Part shown: one piece after another, positions 49,498-61,059 of the stretch
How positions within the stretch are numbered: the stretch's first letter is position 1
Layout: each line of letters opens with the position of its first letter
Notes under the pieces: generated by a model
The model's database searches: none
The model's input: the letters and a program-made list of their open reading frames with translations, nothing else
What the model was told of the DNA's origin: nothing
Assembly (NCBI GenBank): GCA_020284085.1
Contig: JACEVL010004609.1
Coordinates: 596,501 to 660,500, forward strand
Length of the DNA: 64,000 nucleotides
Direction: 5' to 3'
DNA from: Aporrectodea caliginosa
Lineage: Eukaryota > Annelida > Clitellata > Crassiclitellata > Lumbricidae
Program-made: the position numbers and the translations under genes

Positions 49498-50637
49498 ATA
49501 CCAATAAATAGAGGAGCCTGAGGGCTGAGGCAGATGATGTTGGATAGTTGGCATTGATGGTGGACTATCTCAGAATACGTGGCTTTAATTTAAACAGTTC
49601 AGATGTCATCTATTAAACTGTTTAGTGAAACGAATATTTTTCCGTTTCTAAAAAATATAAAACATCTTTGGCGTGGACATCAATCAGTTTTATAGCTTTA
49701 AAAGTAAAAAAAACCGAGGAAAACAAGTAAACTTACAGTACCTTTTAATTAATGTAACAAATTTCAAATTATTTAATTAAAACCAAGCAAATGCAGTTTA
49801 TAATCACATGAGGATGCAACTCTAAGTACTGCATTCTTAATATCAATAAAACAAAGACTTCATAATGCAACAGCCAATAAACCCACATTAATTACAAGAA
49901 TATTAATAAAAAAAATAACTCAATGCTAGGTGTTAACTGAAGCTACTGCATTTCACTAACTCCATCAGACAAGTATTCAGAAGGATTAACTCTGTGGACC
50001 AAGCTCAAACCTGAACACGGTTTCAAAAATTAGTCGCTTTGTCAAATCTTTTGACTTAGAGAATTTCCAAATTTCAAACTAATCGGGCCTTCGTAATCTG
50101 TTAGTCAATTCTGCCTTAAAACATCTGCCTTCTAATCGCTACAACATTTTTCGTCTGAGAAATAATTTATTGCTTTGTGAATAACCAGTTCCTGCGCCGC
50201 TTTTCTAAAAGTGACTGCAATGTACATGTATTCAGCCCCAAACTTACGAATTTACTTATAAGCCTACCTCACATTTCACACGTACTTAGCCAAAGGACAG
50301 CACAATAAGGATATTCCCATTTATGTAGTATGTCTGCTGTTAATCTGTTAGAAAGAGCTCTCAGAAGCAAGCTGTACCTTCTGCAAGTGCGAGTTAGCTG
50401 TGCAAAGAAAAATAAAAACATCTTTGGAAAGCATTAAAAATTTTCTGTTAGGCTAGTACGCTGAAACCCAGTCGTAATACAACCATCTTATAACATGGCA
50501 CTTGAAATAGCTTCCAACTGCAGCACTACCACACAGTTTCAGCGCACTGAAAGCTGAAGCCCTACAAAACTCTCGAACTAACTTGGCACCGAACCATTTT
50601 CCATTATGAAAAGTGGCTAATCCTTTTCCTCAATGTT
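49498..50637 (+). mobile_element. Interspersed repeat, copy C, reaching the UBXN8 stop codon
   Basis: 49530-50100 matches copy A (25758-26350), 50229-50430 matches copy B and 50455-50637 matches copy D. The homology ends within the last few codons of UBXN8. It may be repeat sequence serving as 3'UTR, or a UBXN8 3' region that has been duplicated. Confidence 0.65.
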
Positions 50638-53600
50638 GAGGAGAACGTCATGAACAATTCCACGTTCCTCGAGAGACGCCATGGGATCATCAGAGATCTG
50701 CTGCCTTGGATATGAGAAATAGAGAGCATATACCTTCGGGTGGTAACCAACAGTTGCCATGTAGTTAAGCAACATCTATAACAGCAAACACAAAGACGTT
50801 TAAAGAAATGATCATATTGGGGCTCGGTGGTGTAGGGGTATATTCGGTGCCTTGCAGCCCGAGGGTTGCGGGTTCGAATCCACCTCAAGCTGCCGCATAG
50901 GGACCCTGGGCAAGTCCTTCACTCACAATTGCTCATGCGCTTCGGCGTGAAACTCCGATTCAGTGTCCGCGCTGTAGTCGGGAGCGCCTCTGAGTAGAAA
51001 TCTTGAAGGGGCGCTATAACAAGTGCTCATACATACATACATACATACATATTACCTAAACGACACCCACCTCAACAGCTGCTCTGCTCTCTGGCTACCA
51101 GACTCAGACCTCCTTCTGACTACCATTTGGACAACCCCTCTGACTCGACGCAGTGCTCGTGAATAAGCTAGTGCCCTGTGCTTGGCTTACAAGTGGTGCT
51201 TTAGAAGTTTAGATTTAGTTTATGAGTACGATGTATGAATGATTTCAACACCAACCATCAAGTCATTACTCTGCAACTTACTTACATTACTGTACTCCGT
51301 TTCCCATCTAATAATTATAATCCGGGACCTTCCATGCCTATAGCCTAAGTGTTCCAAGTCAAACTTGGACCTCAACTTATACCCATTCTAAGCCTCAACT
51401 CTGACTAACTCAAAACCACAACTCGGTTCCACTCTAAACCTCAACTCAAGAGCTGCACCAAACCTGACTTACACTTATTCTAAACCTTAACTCAAAATGA
51501 CTCGAAACCTCAACTCACTCTGATCCCACATAGCAGTGTTTACAGGCAAATTCTTTTCAATCTTCAAACTACCTGAATTTTGTCTGTCACCAAATATCGT
51601 CTTTTGTATTTCGTTCCCTGTGGAGTTTTCAACACTATGGTCACGCTGTTTGGCGTATTTGGTGCTGGTTCGTCGGGAACATTCATTGGCTAAAAGCAAG
51701 ACATAAAAACCAAATAAGTCATTTACAGGCAGTCATTACAACAGATTTATACAGTATATAACTTCATTTATATAGCATTATTACAGGTATTTATATAGCA
51801 CTATTCTAGGTATCTTACTCAGCAGTGACTTATTCTGTGTACATCTGGGTCTACAGTTGGCAACCCCAAAAGGTTGACTGCCTTCGTGACTCCTCACTTG
51901 TTTTGACCTTTTGACATTTCTCTAATTTTCCTTCTGGTGGCCATTCAGGTTGCCCTTCCAATGGCCTTTGGCTCAAGTCCCTTCTTGTAGCATTCTTTCA
52001 CCATGCCTCGCAACATACTAGCGGTTAGCGGAATGCAGTTCAGTCCAGCCTCCGCTCTACATCATATGTATTTTAGCATTAGATCTGGAAATTTGAAAAC
52101 AGTACACACGATATTTACATGTAATGATTGGCAAGTTACTCCAAAGGCAGGACTGCAAAATTGTGCATTTCTAATGGCCAAGCCATAATGCTCTAAATCT
52201 GCATGTTCTTCTTGCTATGGATGCCACATAACCTTTCACAAAGACAAAACTGTTCTCTATTTGCTGGGGCTGAACTGGAAGCACCTCTGGGTATATCTCT
52301 CAAAAGGGTATATCTCTCAAAATGGTGCTATAATAACTGCTCAGGATTTTTGAAGTTACAGATGAATACAAATTTATGATTACAATTAAAATTGTACAGT
52401 TTGTTAGCTAATAATTATTATTGTGCATTCATTAAGTGTCAGTATCTAGTGCAACACATCAGTTGATGGCACTGAGCAGTGAGTGAAGGACTTGCTCAAT
52501 GTCCCTACACTGTAACTGTTTCAGGGGAGGCTCAAATCCATACTCTCCACATTACAAGGCTAGTGCTCTAAGCTACCATGGCCCACAGCTTTCCCAACAC
52601 CCATAAGAGCAGTTGTCTGGGGATTGTGATTCTAGAAACATTGCAAAGTAATGACCCATTATCTTTGGTTTGCTATTTGTTGTATTCCGTCTTACGTTAA
52701 TTTTCTTTGCCTTTGCACCACTATCGTCGTTTTCTGGTTGTTGACTCAGTTCAGACGGTGAAGAACGCGTTCTCAGTGACGACTCAGCCAACGTTTTACT
52801 TCCCTAACAACAAAAAAACATTAGAAGAGAAGTAAAGGATTACCATCGATGTAGCCATAATCATAATCATTACACTAAAAATTTCTAAAGAGAAAGTACC
52901 AAGTACAGAGCACCAGCTCATTCACGAGCACTCGTTAATCAATTAAGTAAATAATATTCTCTGAATTAATTAATCAATTAATTAATTAATTTGTTGCTAT
53001 TTGTTGTGTTCCGTCTTACGTTAATTTTCTTTCCTTTCTTTAATTAATTAATTAATTCAGAGAACTTATTAAAGTGCCCCTCCACGGTCCTGCTCAGAGG
53101 TGCTCCCAGCTCAACTATGGTGATAAAGAAGTTATCGAAAAATGATAGCGCCAAGAAGGGTTGGTGTTTACACACCCGAAGTGCAACCACCCACCACTTG
53201 CGTCACTAGAGGAGTTGTCCACATCACAATCTCTGCATTTCTTCAGTGCCCAAGAAAGATATGTGTAAAATCCAGGGGGCAAATGCTCCCCTTTCCTCCG
53301 CCCCCTCCGGATGCCCATGCCCAGTAGTAGTGGCCCATTTGAAGGCCAATTTCCTATGGGTACGAACATTATCAGTAGACCTCCCATATGCAAGCATACC
53401 CTAAATGCGCACATGCTAAATGGATGGCCCTAAAGAGTGCTGTTGTTCATCTTACGCCGAGCATTTGTCCTGGAGTGGCCCAGGGTTGTCCGGTGAATCG
53501 GTAGAATTCCTGCTCCTTCTTCCGACGAACTTCCTCTTCTCGTGGAAGGATAACATTTTCCCGAAACTCTGCAGCCTAGCAGAGATAAAAATACAAATTT

Positions 53601-55815
53601 CCACAGAGTTGTTAAGAAAATATCAAATAACTACTTATTATGCTGCACCCTTAGAAGACAAAATACACATTTTCAGACAATAATCGCACAGAAAGAAATT
53701 GACCTGATTATGGCTTTAGTTTTGGTGAATCATCGGTTGATGCCTAGTGCAGTAGCCACTAGCCTGATAGAAGTTACCAAAGCAATAACTATTAATAATG
53801 ATAATAATAAAGAGATATCAAATTACTTATACACTTGTGCTGGTGCCATAAAAAAACTAAATATACTGGCAAAGTACCTAGTAGAATCGAGTGTTTAACA
53901 ACATCTTACAACTGCCAGGGCCATTAAGTTAACCTTATCTAGGGGATCTCGATAGTCTAGTGGTTAGCATGCTGGGCTGTCCACTGAGAGGTTGAGGGAT
54001 CAAATCCCACCCGGGTAGACATTTCTGCTCAACCTTCACCCCTAGCCAACCCATCTGTAATGACTACACTTACAGTGGGGAGATGAGATGGCGAGTGAGA
54101 GGACTGGGCACCCGCCCTCATATGCCGAGGCTAAGAAAATGCAGTCGCTAACACTTCGTATCCATGGCTGCCTCAGGGCTAGCTAAAGGGACTGCACTTA
54201 CTTCTCTATATATAATTATGGTCGTGCTTCGGGCGTGTAAACACTGGCACTTCTCGGCGTTATAGTTTTTCGATATAAGTTTGATACAAGCATCTGAAAA
54301 CTGTTCTTTATCGCCGGAGTTGGGAATGCCTCTGAGTAGGTATCTTGGAGGGGAGCTACATAAGTCCTCTGAATGAATGAATGGATGAATGAACGAAAGA
54401 ATCTAGTCTTAGCAGACTGATCTTCTGGCTGCTAGGACTTGATTACAGTTCGATTTTGATGCACCATTGTTGATGGCTTGTGCAATTAGACATTTTATGT
54501 AGGGTATAGAAGATTAAGAATTGTCTCTCAGACCTGTTCATTATATGATTCCTGAGCAGTCTGTCGAACTTGACTGATAGCTTCAGAAAACGTTGATTCA
54601 TTTTCTAAAACGGTTAAACCACTCTAAAGATTAGAATTCAAAACACATTATCAACACAGCATACTATTTTAAATGATCATTAACGAACTGTATGTCTACG
54701 ATACAAAGATAAAAGATCACATAAAAGAATAATCTGAATTCACCGAAATGAAATGTACATTAAATAATTACAAAAATTACTTTAAACTCATAAACAATCA
54801 CAATAAATGACTATACTGAAACAGGTGCAGCACATTACCCAAAAACAAGTACAACATACTGGCATTTTAATCTCTATAATACTAGCTGTAGTAGCTGTAA
54901 CAATTATAGTAAGTAAGTAATTATATTCTTTATTAACCAATTGCCATTCTCACTTTGGTGTACCCTGTATGATAAACACAGACACACTAGACCACCTATA
55001 TCTAAAGCTGGCCCCATGCAGCATACTAGTAGTGACAAGTATATCGAAATACATGTAACAAACATGTGAAACAAGTTCAGCATACCATTACTTTTACTCC
55101 TTGATGATTCTTTAACTGATGTCAGAAATGTCTTAACTCGACCAATCAAGTGAAGAAGGAAAACGGCGCTTGCCAAAACAAGAACGGACTTCAAAACTGT
55201 GCCAATGAGTGTGGGAACATCTGTAGCAAATTACACAATGATTTCTTCTCATATAAATATACAGTAACTGTTACAATGAAATGAGATTATTAAGAGCAGT
55301 TTCAACACTAACTCTGGTATTTTGGCAACGAGCAGCATCTAAAATCAAAAGCTAATGCCTCAATTAACGACTTAATTGATGACTTAATGACGTAATTAGT
55401 AAGTAAGTTAGGCTAGCGCACACGCTGCTTTCGTGGGTAGGCGACACGTCATCTCTAAGTTAACCATGTAATACGATTCAGTGCTCGCTTCCAGTGCTTC
55501 CGTTTACCACTTGGAAAAGTCCATTGCTAGCGTCTACAGTAACGAGAGATCATTTCAGTATTATTTTGCTTTTGCCTCCGACCATCGTCATTTTCTCGAG
55601 ATGTCGACAGCACCCAATGAATTAGAAGCTCAGTCAACGGTTTCCAGATGATTTCCGAATGCGTCCAACTCCAAATGGAAATCCAACATCAAGCAAATGT
55701 AAGTTACCTGATGAATGAAGGGGAGTATTCTGCACTAACCTGGTCTTAGCAGAACAAGCAGAACGATCGCCGAGGGAGGCAACAGAAACAACAAATCCCT
55801 CGTATAAGTCGCCAT
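50617..55815 (-). CDS. UBXN8: UBXN8, ER-membrane UBX-domain protein
   Basis: UBXN8 (REP8) anchors the p97/VCP ATPase at the ER for protein degradation. Exons: 55815-55740, 55220-about 55092, 54604-54534, 53566-53456, 52803-52696, 51689-51573 and 50775-50617, giving about 256 residues (human 270). Exon 1 encodes a hydrophobic segment (LLFLLPPSAIVLLVLLRP); exon 2 a second one (LKSVLVLASAVFLLHLIG). Exon 4 has ENVILPREEE and FYRFTGQPWATPG, matching the family helix before the linker. Exons 6-7 form the UBX domain: VTIVLKTPQGTKYKRRYL, then NYMATVGYHPKVYALYFSYP and the end LLNIEEKD. Three in-phase donors exist for exon 2 (55098, 55092 or 55086 as last base). Exon 3 uses a weak GTCTGA donor. The exon 4 acceptor is read as GCAGAG at 53568-53567. 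Introns 3-6 carry SINE or LINE pieces. Confidence 0.9.
50815..51050 (+). mobile_element. SINE family A with LINE-type tail, UBXN8 intron 6
   Basis: Head GGTGGTGTAGGGGTATATTC and GGGTTCGAATCC, body CAAGTCCTTCACTCACAATT. The 3' end (GGGAGCGCCTCTGAGTAG, GGGGCGCTATAA, CATACATA run) is shared with local LINEs, suggesting LINE-driven mobilisation. Confidence 0.78.
52430..52590 (-). mobile_element. SINE family A, UBXN8 intron 5
   Basis: Inverted family-A body: CAGTGAGTGAAGGACTTGCT and, in reverse complement, a head CATGGTAGCTTAGAGCACTA with GGATTTGAGCC. Confidence 0.7.
52985..53035 (-). repeat. Micro-duplication of the UBXN8 exon 5 end and donor
   Basis: About 45 bp (TTGCTATTTGTTGT, TTCCGTCTTACGTTAATTTT) repeats 52672-52715 with few changes. 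It includes the exon's last codons and its GTAAGA donor. It lies in intron 4. Confidence 0.8.
53045..53120 (-). mobile_element. LINE 3' end, UBXN8 intron 4
   Basis: Inverted LINE tail with AAAGTGCCCCTCCACGG and CTCAGAGGTGCTCCCAGCTC. Confidence 0.6.
53935..54205 (+). mobile_element. SINE family B, UBXN8 intron 3
   Basis: Best-preserved head of the family: GATAGTCTAGTGGTTAGCAT and GGGATCAAATCCC; body CAGTCGCTAACACTTCGTAT and GGCTAGCTAAAGGGACTGCA. Confidence 0.78.
54305..54400 (+). mobile_element. LINE 3' end, UBXN8 intron 3
   Basis: GGAATGCCTCTGAGTAGGTA, GGAGGGGAGCTACATAAGTC and a GAATGAATGAATGG tail. Confidence 0.62.
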
Positions 55816-56008
55816 GTTTGTTTACGTCGTCTTCGCTTAGTCTGGTGCCCTTCTGCTATGCTCGATATTTTCTGCTTTGTCTTTATGTTGCACAATAATT
55901 CAATCAATCAATCATTTATTTCTGTGACCATCAGAAGAGAAAACGAACAAATGAAACAATGAGGCAACGGTTTGACACGATGTAGCCTACTGACTACTGG
56001 GACAACAC

Positions 56009-56395
56009 CAGGGCTGTTAAAGGTTTGGTTTTTTGGTTTTTGGTTTGTTTGGTTTTAAAAACTGAAAACAAAAATCTGCAAATTTTGGTTTTTGGTTTTT
56101 ACAAATTTCAAAATTATAAATGCCAAAAAATGTCGTCTCTTCAAGTCTCTTGGAAATAATGTTGTAAGGGCTTTGTTAACTTCGTTTTATGACATTCTAC
56201 GGTTCTACTATTCTAGTTAATTTCATTTATAGGGTCTATGCATCTGATTAATTTGAACGGTATTATGCCATTTTTATGAGTTTTATGATCCGAAATAGGA
56301 AATCGCATAAACAAAAAACCAAAAAAACAAATAAAACCATAAAACCAAAAAACCAACTTTTCATTTTGAAAAAAGTTTGGTTTTTTGCACCTTTG
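56009..56395. mobile_element. hAT-type MITE, copy 1, with 8-bp target duplication
   Basis: 387 bp, starts CAGGGCTGTTAAAGG, ends TTTTTTGCACCTTTG, rich in TTTGGTTTTT and inverted AAAACCAAA. GACAACAC flanks at 56001-56008 and 56396-56403. Confidence 0.92.
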
Positions 56396-56558
56396 GACAA
56401 CACCCGCCTTGAATGCTTCCTGAACAGAATCAGACGTGCTGGTTTACTTAAAACCTGATGATCTTACAGCTGAAACATTAGCACAAGAGGCAGACGACGC
56501 TCTGTTTAGTGCCGTCCAGAATAATGGGCTTCATGTTCTCCGTGGCCTCTGCCCAGTG

Positions 56559-56926
56559 CAGGGCTGTTAAAGGCTTGGGTTTTTGGTTTTTTTTTGGTTT
56601 TACTTTAAAAAACCAAAATCAAAAATTTTTTTTTTGTTTTTTACAAATTTCAAAATTATAAATGCCAAAAATGTCGTCTCTTCAAGTCTCTTGACAATTG
56701 TTGTATGGTCTTTGTTAACTTCGTTTATGACATTCTACGGTTCTACTGTTCTAATTAATTTCATTTATATGCATCTGATTAATTTGAACGGTATTATGCC
56801 ATTTTTATGAGTTTTATGATCCGAAATAGGAAAATCTCCAAAACAAAAAACAAAAAAACCAAATAAAACCAAAAACCAAAAAAACAACGTTTCATTTTGA
56901 AAAAAGTTTGGTTTTTTGCACCTCTG
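56559..56926. mobile_element. hAT-type MITE, copy 2, with 8-bp target duplication
   Basis: 368 bp, same family as 56009 with different target site. GCCCAGTG flanks at 56551-56558 and 56927-56934. A truncated third copy is at 4771. Confidence 0.92.
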
Positions 56927-57030
56927 GCCCAGTGCAACGTGAACCTTTATAATTATAACTTCCGACGTAGGGCACACAATTACACCCTCCTCGATAAAGA
57001 CTCGATGAACTTTATTCCTAGAATGTTATA

Positions 57031-57464
57031 GGCCTATAAAAACATGTACTAATTAACCAATCCATAAGTAGCCATACTGTCAACTGTTATTGTTAACCTA
57101 CAGCGTCGACCCTGCCTGTTGTTTTCTTAAATATACGAATATACAGACGCGGAGGTCAAGAAGGGATCATGGATCCCGCTAAATAGGGGCACCTAAACAT
57201 ATATGCAAAGACTACAGATAGGAAAAGAAAGACAACCGATAGGAAAAGAAAGACAACCGATAGATTCATGTATTCTAACACAGAGTACTGTTAGCTGCCT
57301 TTGTGCTAGTTTGAACATTTTAACTTTTTAGTTTGTATGCGCGCGCGTTTGTCAATGCAAATGAATATTTGCTTACTTATTTACTACGATTTTTTAGTAC
57401 TAGAATAGAAACCCAGCTAAAGCGCAATTTGCAAGAGCCTATGCCTTTCATTATTACGTCACGC
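57031..57464. other. Upstream region of the orphan exon
   Basis: Contains a short tandem duplication AGGAAAAGAAAGACAACCGA at 57219-57261. No gene is recognised. A TTACGTCA element (ATF/CREB-like) lies at 57454-57461. Confidence 0.45.
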
Positions 57465-57478
57465 GTTGTCATGGCAAC
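57465..57478 (+). promoter_or_regulatory. RFX X-box
   Basis: GTTGTCATGGCAAC is an inverted-repeat match to the RFX-factor site (GTNRCC, spacer, RGYAAC). It lies 114 bp upstream of the ATG at 57592, the usual distance for ciliary genes. ACGTCA elements flank it on both sides (57454 and about 57503). Confidence 0.72.
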
Positions 57479-57591
57479 AACAGTTGCGGAACATTATTGC
57501 TACGTCATCCGTATTTGTTGGTTTGCTTCAAGTCGAGAAATAAGTAAAGACGAGAGACTTCAATAAGAAGAAATCAAGATAAGAAATCAAG

Positions 57592-57647
57592 ATGCCGCTT
57601 CTTCTCGAAGACTGTTTTCCAACCATGTTCGAAGACAAAATGACTGA
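57592..57647 (+). CDS. First coding exon of an unrecognised, possibly ciliary gene
   Basis: ATG opens 18 codons, MPLLLEDCFPTMFEDKMT, ending at a donor GA|GTACGT (57648). No stop in frame before the donor. I cannot identify the protein from this piece and see no further exon up to 64000, where repeats dominate; the rest may lie to the right. Support comes from the start, donor and the X-box upstream rather than from homology. Confidence 0.45.
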
Positions 57648-57967
57648 GTACGTATTCACGGCTAATAACGAATAAAGGGCTATATGTAAATGAACTGATT
57701 CTTAGGCCTATACGTCCATGTGACTCGATTACTTGTCAAAATAAGCGCAGCTAGCCTCCTTGAAGGAACTGGGTCTCGTATCCATGGTGATAACGTTGAT
57801 GGTGATGATAGTGGTGATAATGGTTGTGATGTTGATAAATGTGCGGAATTGCTGAGAATGAATGACCCGCTGAATGAATGAATGCATGAACAATAATATT
57901 ATGAAGTGTTCTCCAAGAAGCATAATTAGGTGATGCTGAGGTGTGTAATACCATAAAGGTCTCTGTC

Positions 57968-58230
57968 GTCCCCCTGCATATTTCACTGTAACTCCGTCAA
58001 ATGTCATGCTATGTGAAAGAAATTTTAAAGGAAGACAGAGGAGTTATTTCTAAACATTAGGAAAGTTAAAGTGTATGTTCAAATTGACTCCCTTTGGAAG
58101 CTACGCATGCGCGAAGACGAGTACGCCACTGTTATAGCATGTTTAAATTATCTTCTTCGGTAAACACCATTTTGTCGAGATAGTCGTGACGTCATTAGTT
58201 TCGTCATTAGTTACGTCATTAGTTTCGTCA
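57968..58230 (+). repeat. Partial copy of the 58540 element
   Basis: Nearly identical to 58563-58805 (CTGCATATTTCACTGTAACT through AGTCGTGACGTCATTAGTTT) but without the terminal repeats. The right edge decays into ACGTCATTAGTTTCGTCATT repeats. Confidence 0.85.
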
Positions 58231-58539
58231 TTCGCTCCGGGCGCCGCACCAGAGGGGCGCAAAATTAGCTTTCAGTGGTATACAGTACTATGACAAGAAC
58301 AATTAAAAGTCAACAAGGAAATTAAAAGGGGGCGCAGTCATCAACCTTTGCCTCTGGGCGCTGAAACCCTTCGTTACGCCACTGCTAGTTTGGTAAGCTG
58401 TACTACCTTCCAGGGAGGACATCCAGTTGTCCTCATTGCTCCCTTTCCATTCCACTCCCCTCCGCTAATCTACTACCGACCAACCCGTCATCTGTGCTAA
58501 AAGGACAAGGTAACATGGATACAGTGTCGTTGTCTTATA

Positions 58540-58956
58540 CACGGTGATTCATTAAAAAACGTCCCCTGCATATTTCACTGTAACTCCGTCAAATGTCATG
58601 CTATGTGAAAGAAATTTTAAAGGAAGACAGAGGAGTTATTTCTAAACATTAGGAAAGTTAAAGTTTATGTTCAAATTGACCCCCTTTGGAAGCTACGCAT
58701 GCGCGAAGACGAGTACGCCACTGTTATAGCATGTTTAAATTATCTTCTTCGGTAAACACCATTTTGTCGAGAATAGTCGTGACGTCATTAGTTTCGTCAT
58801 TCGCGTTACGTCATTTTGGCTTTGAATGTGAAACAATTTATGTAGCACTTGTCTAGAGCATCAAGTGTCATTGTTCTGAAATTTCAATAAAATTGATGGT
58901 CATCTACATGAGTTATGCTAACTTATGTAGGGGACGTTTTTTAATAAATCACCGTG
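58540..58956. mobile_element. TA-flanked mariner-like MITE
   Basis: 417 bp. Ends CACGGTGATTCATTAAAAAA and its imperfect inverse (AATAAATCACCGTG), flanked by TA at 58538-58539 and 58957-58958. No intact transposase. Confidence 0.85.
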
Positions 58957-58979
58957 TAGATATCTATATACAAATATCT

Positions 58980-59780
58980 TTCCCGTCCTCTCTCTCTCTC
59001 TCCTCCTCTACCTATCCCTGCCCTTCTTCTCCCTCTCACTCTCCCCTAACTGTCCCTCTAATTCTCCATATCCCTGTAACTCTGCCTCTAACTCTAACTC
59101 TCCCCTAACTCTACATCTCCCTCTAACATCTCCCTCTAACTCTACATAGAATCCCTAACTCTCCCTCTCCCTCACCCTCTAACCTCTCCGTCTAACTCCC
59201 CCTCCAACTTCATCCTCTAGTTCTCCCTGTAGTTACTTCTCCTTCTTACTCTTCCTATAACTCTCCTCCTTCTCCCTCTCCTTCTCTTCTTCTCCTCCCT
59301 CTGCCTCTCCATCTCCCATCCCTCTCCACTCTTTCCTCCTCCTCCTCCGCTCCTCTGCACTCCCTCTCTTCTGATCACCATGTTCTTTACCACTTTCTCT
59401 CCCTCTCAGAAGCAGAGACGGTGGCCTATCATGTCCCTGGCCTTGTCCTTGAAGATGCTGCCTCTGAGACAGCCCTGCCTCTGCCCCTGTCCCTACCCCT
59501 GACCCCTGCTGAGGCTTGCCTGCTGCCCTGCCCCTGCCCTGCCCCTGCCCCTGCCTGCCCCTGCCCCTGCCCATGCCCTTGCCCATGCCTGCCATGCCCC
59601 CTGCCCTCTGCCTCTCTCTCTCTCTCCATGTCCCTGTCCCCTATTCCTTGTACCACTCGCGCTCTCTCTCCCTCTGACTATGCCTATGCCTCTCCCTCTC
59701 CATCTTCATCAGCCTCTTACTCTGCATCTGTCTCTTCATCTGCCTCTAGCTCTCTCTCTCTCCCCCTCTCGTTCCGTTGC
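58980..59780. repeat. Pyrimidine-rich low-complexity tract
   Basis: CCCTCTAACTCT and CTCTCCCT units give way to CTGCCCCTGCCC units near 59480-59590. Open frames here (59421-60098 plus, 59595-59233 minus) have repeat-derived composition. 59781-60119 is ordinary sequence with no recognised gene. Confidence 0.9.
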
Positions 59781-60119
59781 TTCTCGCTTTTTCCCGTTGT
59801 TATTTTCAGTACGTTACCTGCGAAGAAGGATTCGCACTTTGCCACTCCCAGGGACTCCCTCCACCCAGCTTCTCGAGATTCGTCGCGAGATGGCAGAAGA
59901 GAGACTGGTTCCATCCTTCCAGAAAGAGGTAGGGAAGACTCCACTTACATAATACATCTAATCGATTCATTCGTAATCATGATCTCGCCATTTTTACGGC
60001 GCACGAAAAAGCGAAGTCACATCCGCTCTGTCATAACGAAATCTGGACATTCATCTCTCTGCACAATCCCTCTGATACGAAGCAGCGCTCGTGAATAATC
60101 TGGTGCTCGTAATGCACAA

Positions 60120-60240
60120 GGCGTTGGTTGGCAGAGTGGCCGATTGCTTAGAGCGCTTCGCCTGATGATGTTTTGTACCCAAAGGGCTTTAGGCGTGTGA
60201 TCTCCTGAACTTAGGAAGGAGGGTTTTGTATATGATCGAT
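60120..60240 (+). mobile_element. SINE family A, left part
   Basis: Head TTGGCAGAGTGGCCGATTGC and ending ...GATCGAT. The 3' continuation (GTCAGCTAATGCCTTGTCCA) resumes after 61045, the SINE having been split by the next element. Confidence 0.6.
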
Positions 60241-61045
60241 CATAGTTGTAAAAACGTTTTTTCGTTTTGTTTTTGTCCAAAAACGTCGTTTTTCGTTTTT
60301 ATTTTGTCACGTTTTTTTCGTTTTTTATTTTGTTTATGTAACTTTATTTATATATTTACTGTCTGTTATTATTTGTTTAATTTTATTTTTGTCTGATATC
60401 CCTTACTTTGTCTCCCTCCCTTCAAGGATTCATCTAGATTAAGTCACTATTTAGTGTCATCAGTTGAGAAATAAACAGCACAGTAGGCCTACAGGAAATA
60501 AAATTTATAAAAGTTATTTGAATTTATTTTGAATTTATAAGTTATCCAAAATGCGAAATGTTGTCTTTGTACACAGTAGACGTCTCTAATGTCTGATTAA
60601 CTGATAAACTGACTGATATTACTCCATATTAAGTTCTTATATAAGTCAGAAATGTAAGTACAATTTTTAATTAAGTATACTCTATACTTACAAAGTTTAG
60701 TTTTTTATTGTTTATATCAGCATTGACCCATGTGGACTTATGTATACAATTTAAATTTGAAAAGATTTCAATATTTTGTAATTTCTCAATTTCTTATTAA
60801 ACCAAACTTATGAAAAAGAAAATAATTGTTGAAGATTAATGTTACTTGGTGTTTACTAATAAAGCAATGTCATTTGCTAAAATTAAAATTTAAGGTTTTT
60901 AATATTTAAAATGCAGTAAAAGATGTAGCAAAGTCAACACATTTTCTTAATCGTTTTTTCCCCGTTTTTATTCCGTTTTTTATTTTTTGGAATAAAACGA
61001 CGTTTTTCCGTTTTTTATTTTGATTTGATCGTTTTAACAACTATG
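60241..61045. mobile_element. hAT-like AT-rich element inside a SINE
   Basis: 805 bp. Starts CATAGTTGTAAAAACG, ends CGTTTTAACAACTATG, with TTTTTCGTTTT reiterations near both ends. Flanking 8-mers TGATCGAT and GTATCGAT match at six positions. No coding region. Confidence 0.72.
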
Positions 61046-61059
61046 GTATCGATCGTCAG

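Larger units (their letters stand above)
55970..57030 (+). pseudogene. LINE C-terminal remnant interrupted by two MITEs
   Basis: Ignoring the two insertions, the frame pieces include RLECFLNRIRRAGL, EADDALFSAVQNNGLHVLRG and NYTLLDKDSMNFIPRML, the C-terminal region of a CR1/L2-type LINE ORF. A stop after GLLKT shows decay independent of the insertions. It lies between UBXN8 and the orphan exon at 57592. Confidence 0.8.

Noticed and set aside
50820..50895. Possible tRNA gene (A and B boxes, GGTTCGAATCC)
   Set aside because: No stable acceptor stem can be drawn, and the sequence continues into the family-A SINE body and LINE-type tail.
54904..55194. 96-codon minus-strand membrane-protein frame as a separate gene
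   Set aside because: Its first part is UBXN8 exon 2 in frame; the remainder is intron read-through past the donor.
59421..60098. 225-codon frame beginning MAYHVPGLVLEDAASE
   Set aside because: Almost entirely pyrimidine-rich repeat translation; the non-repeat end has no recognisable domain. I leave it as non-coding.
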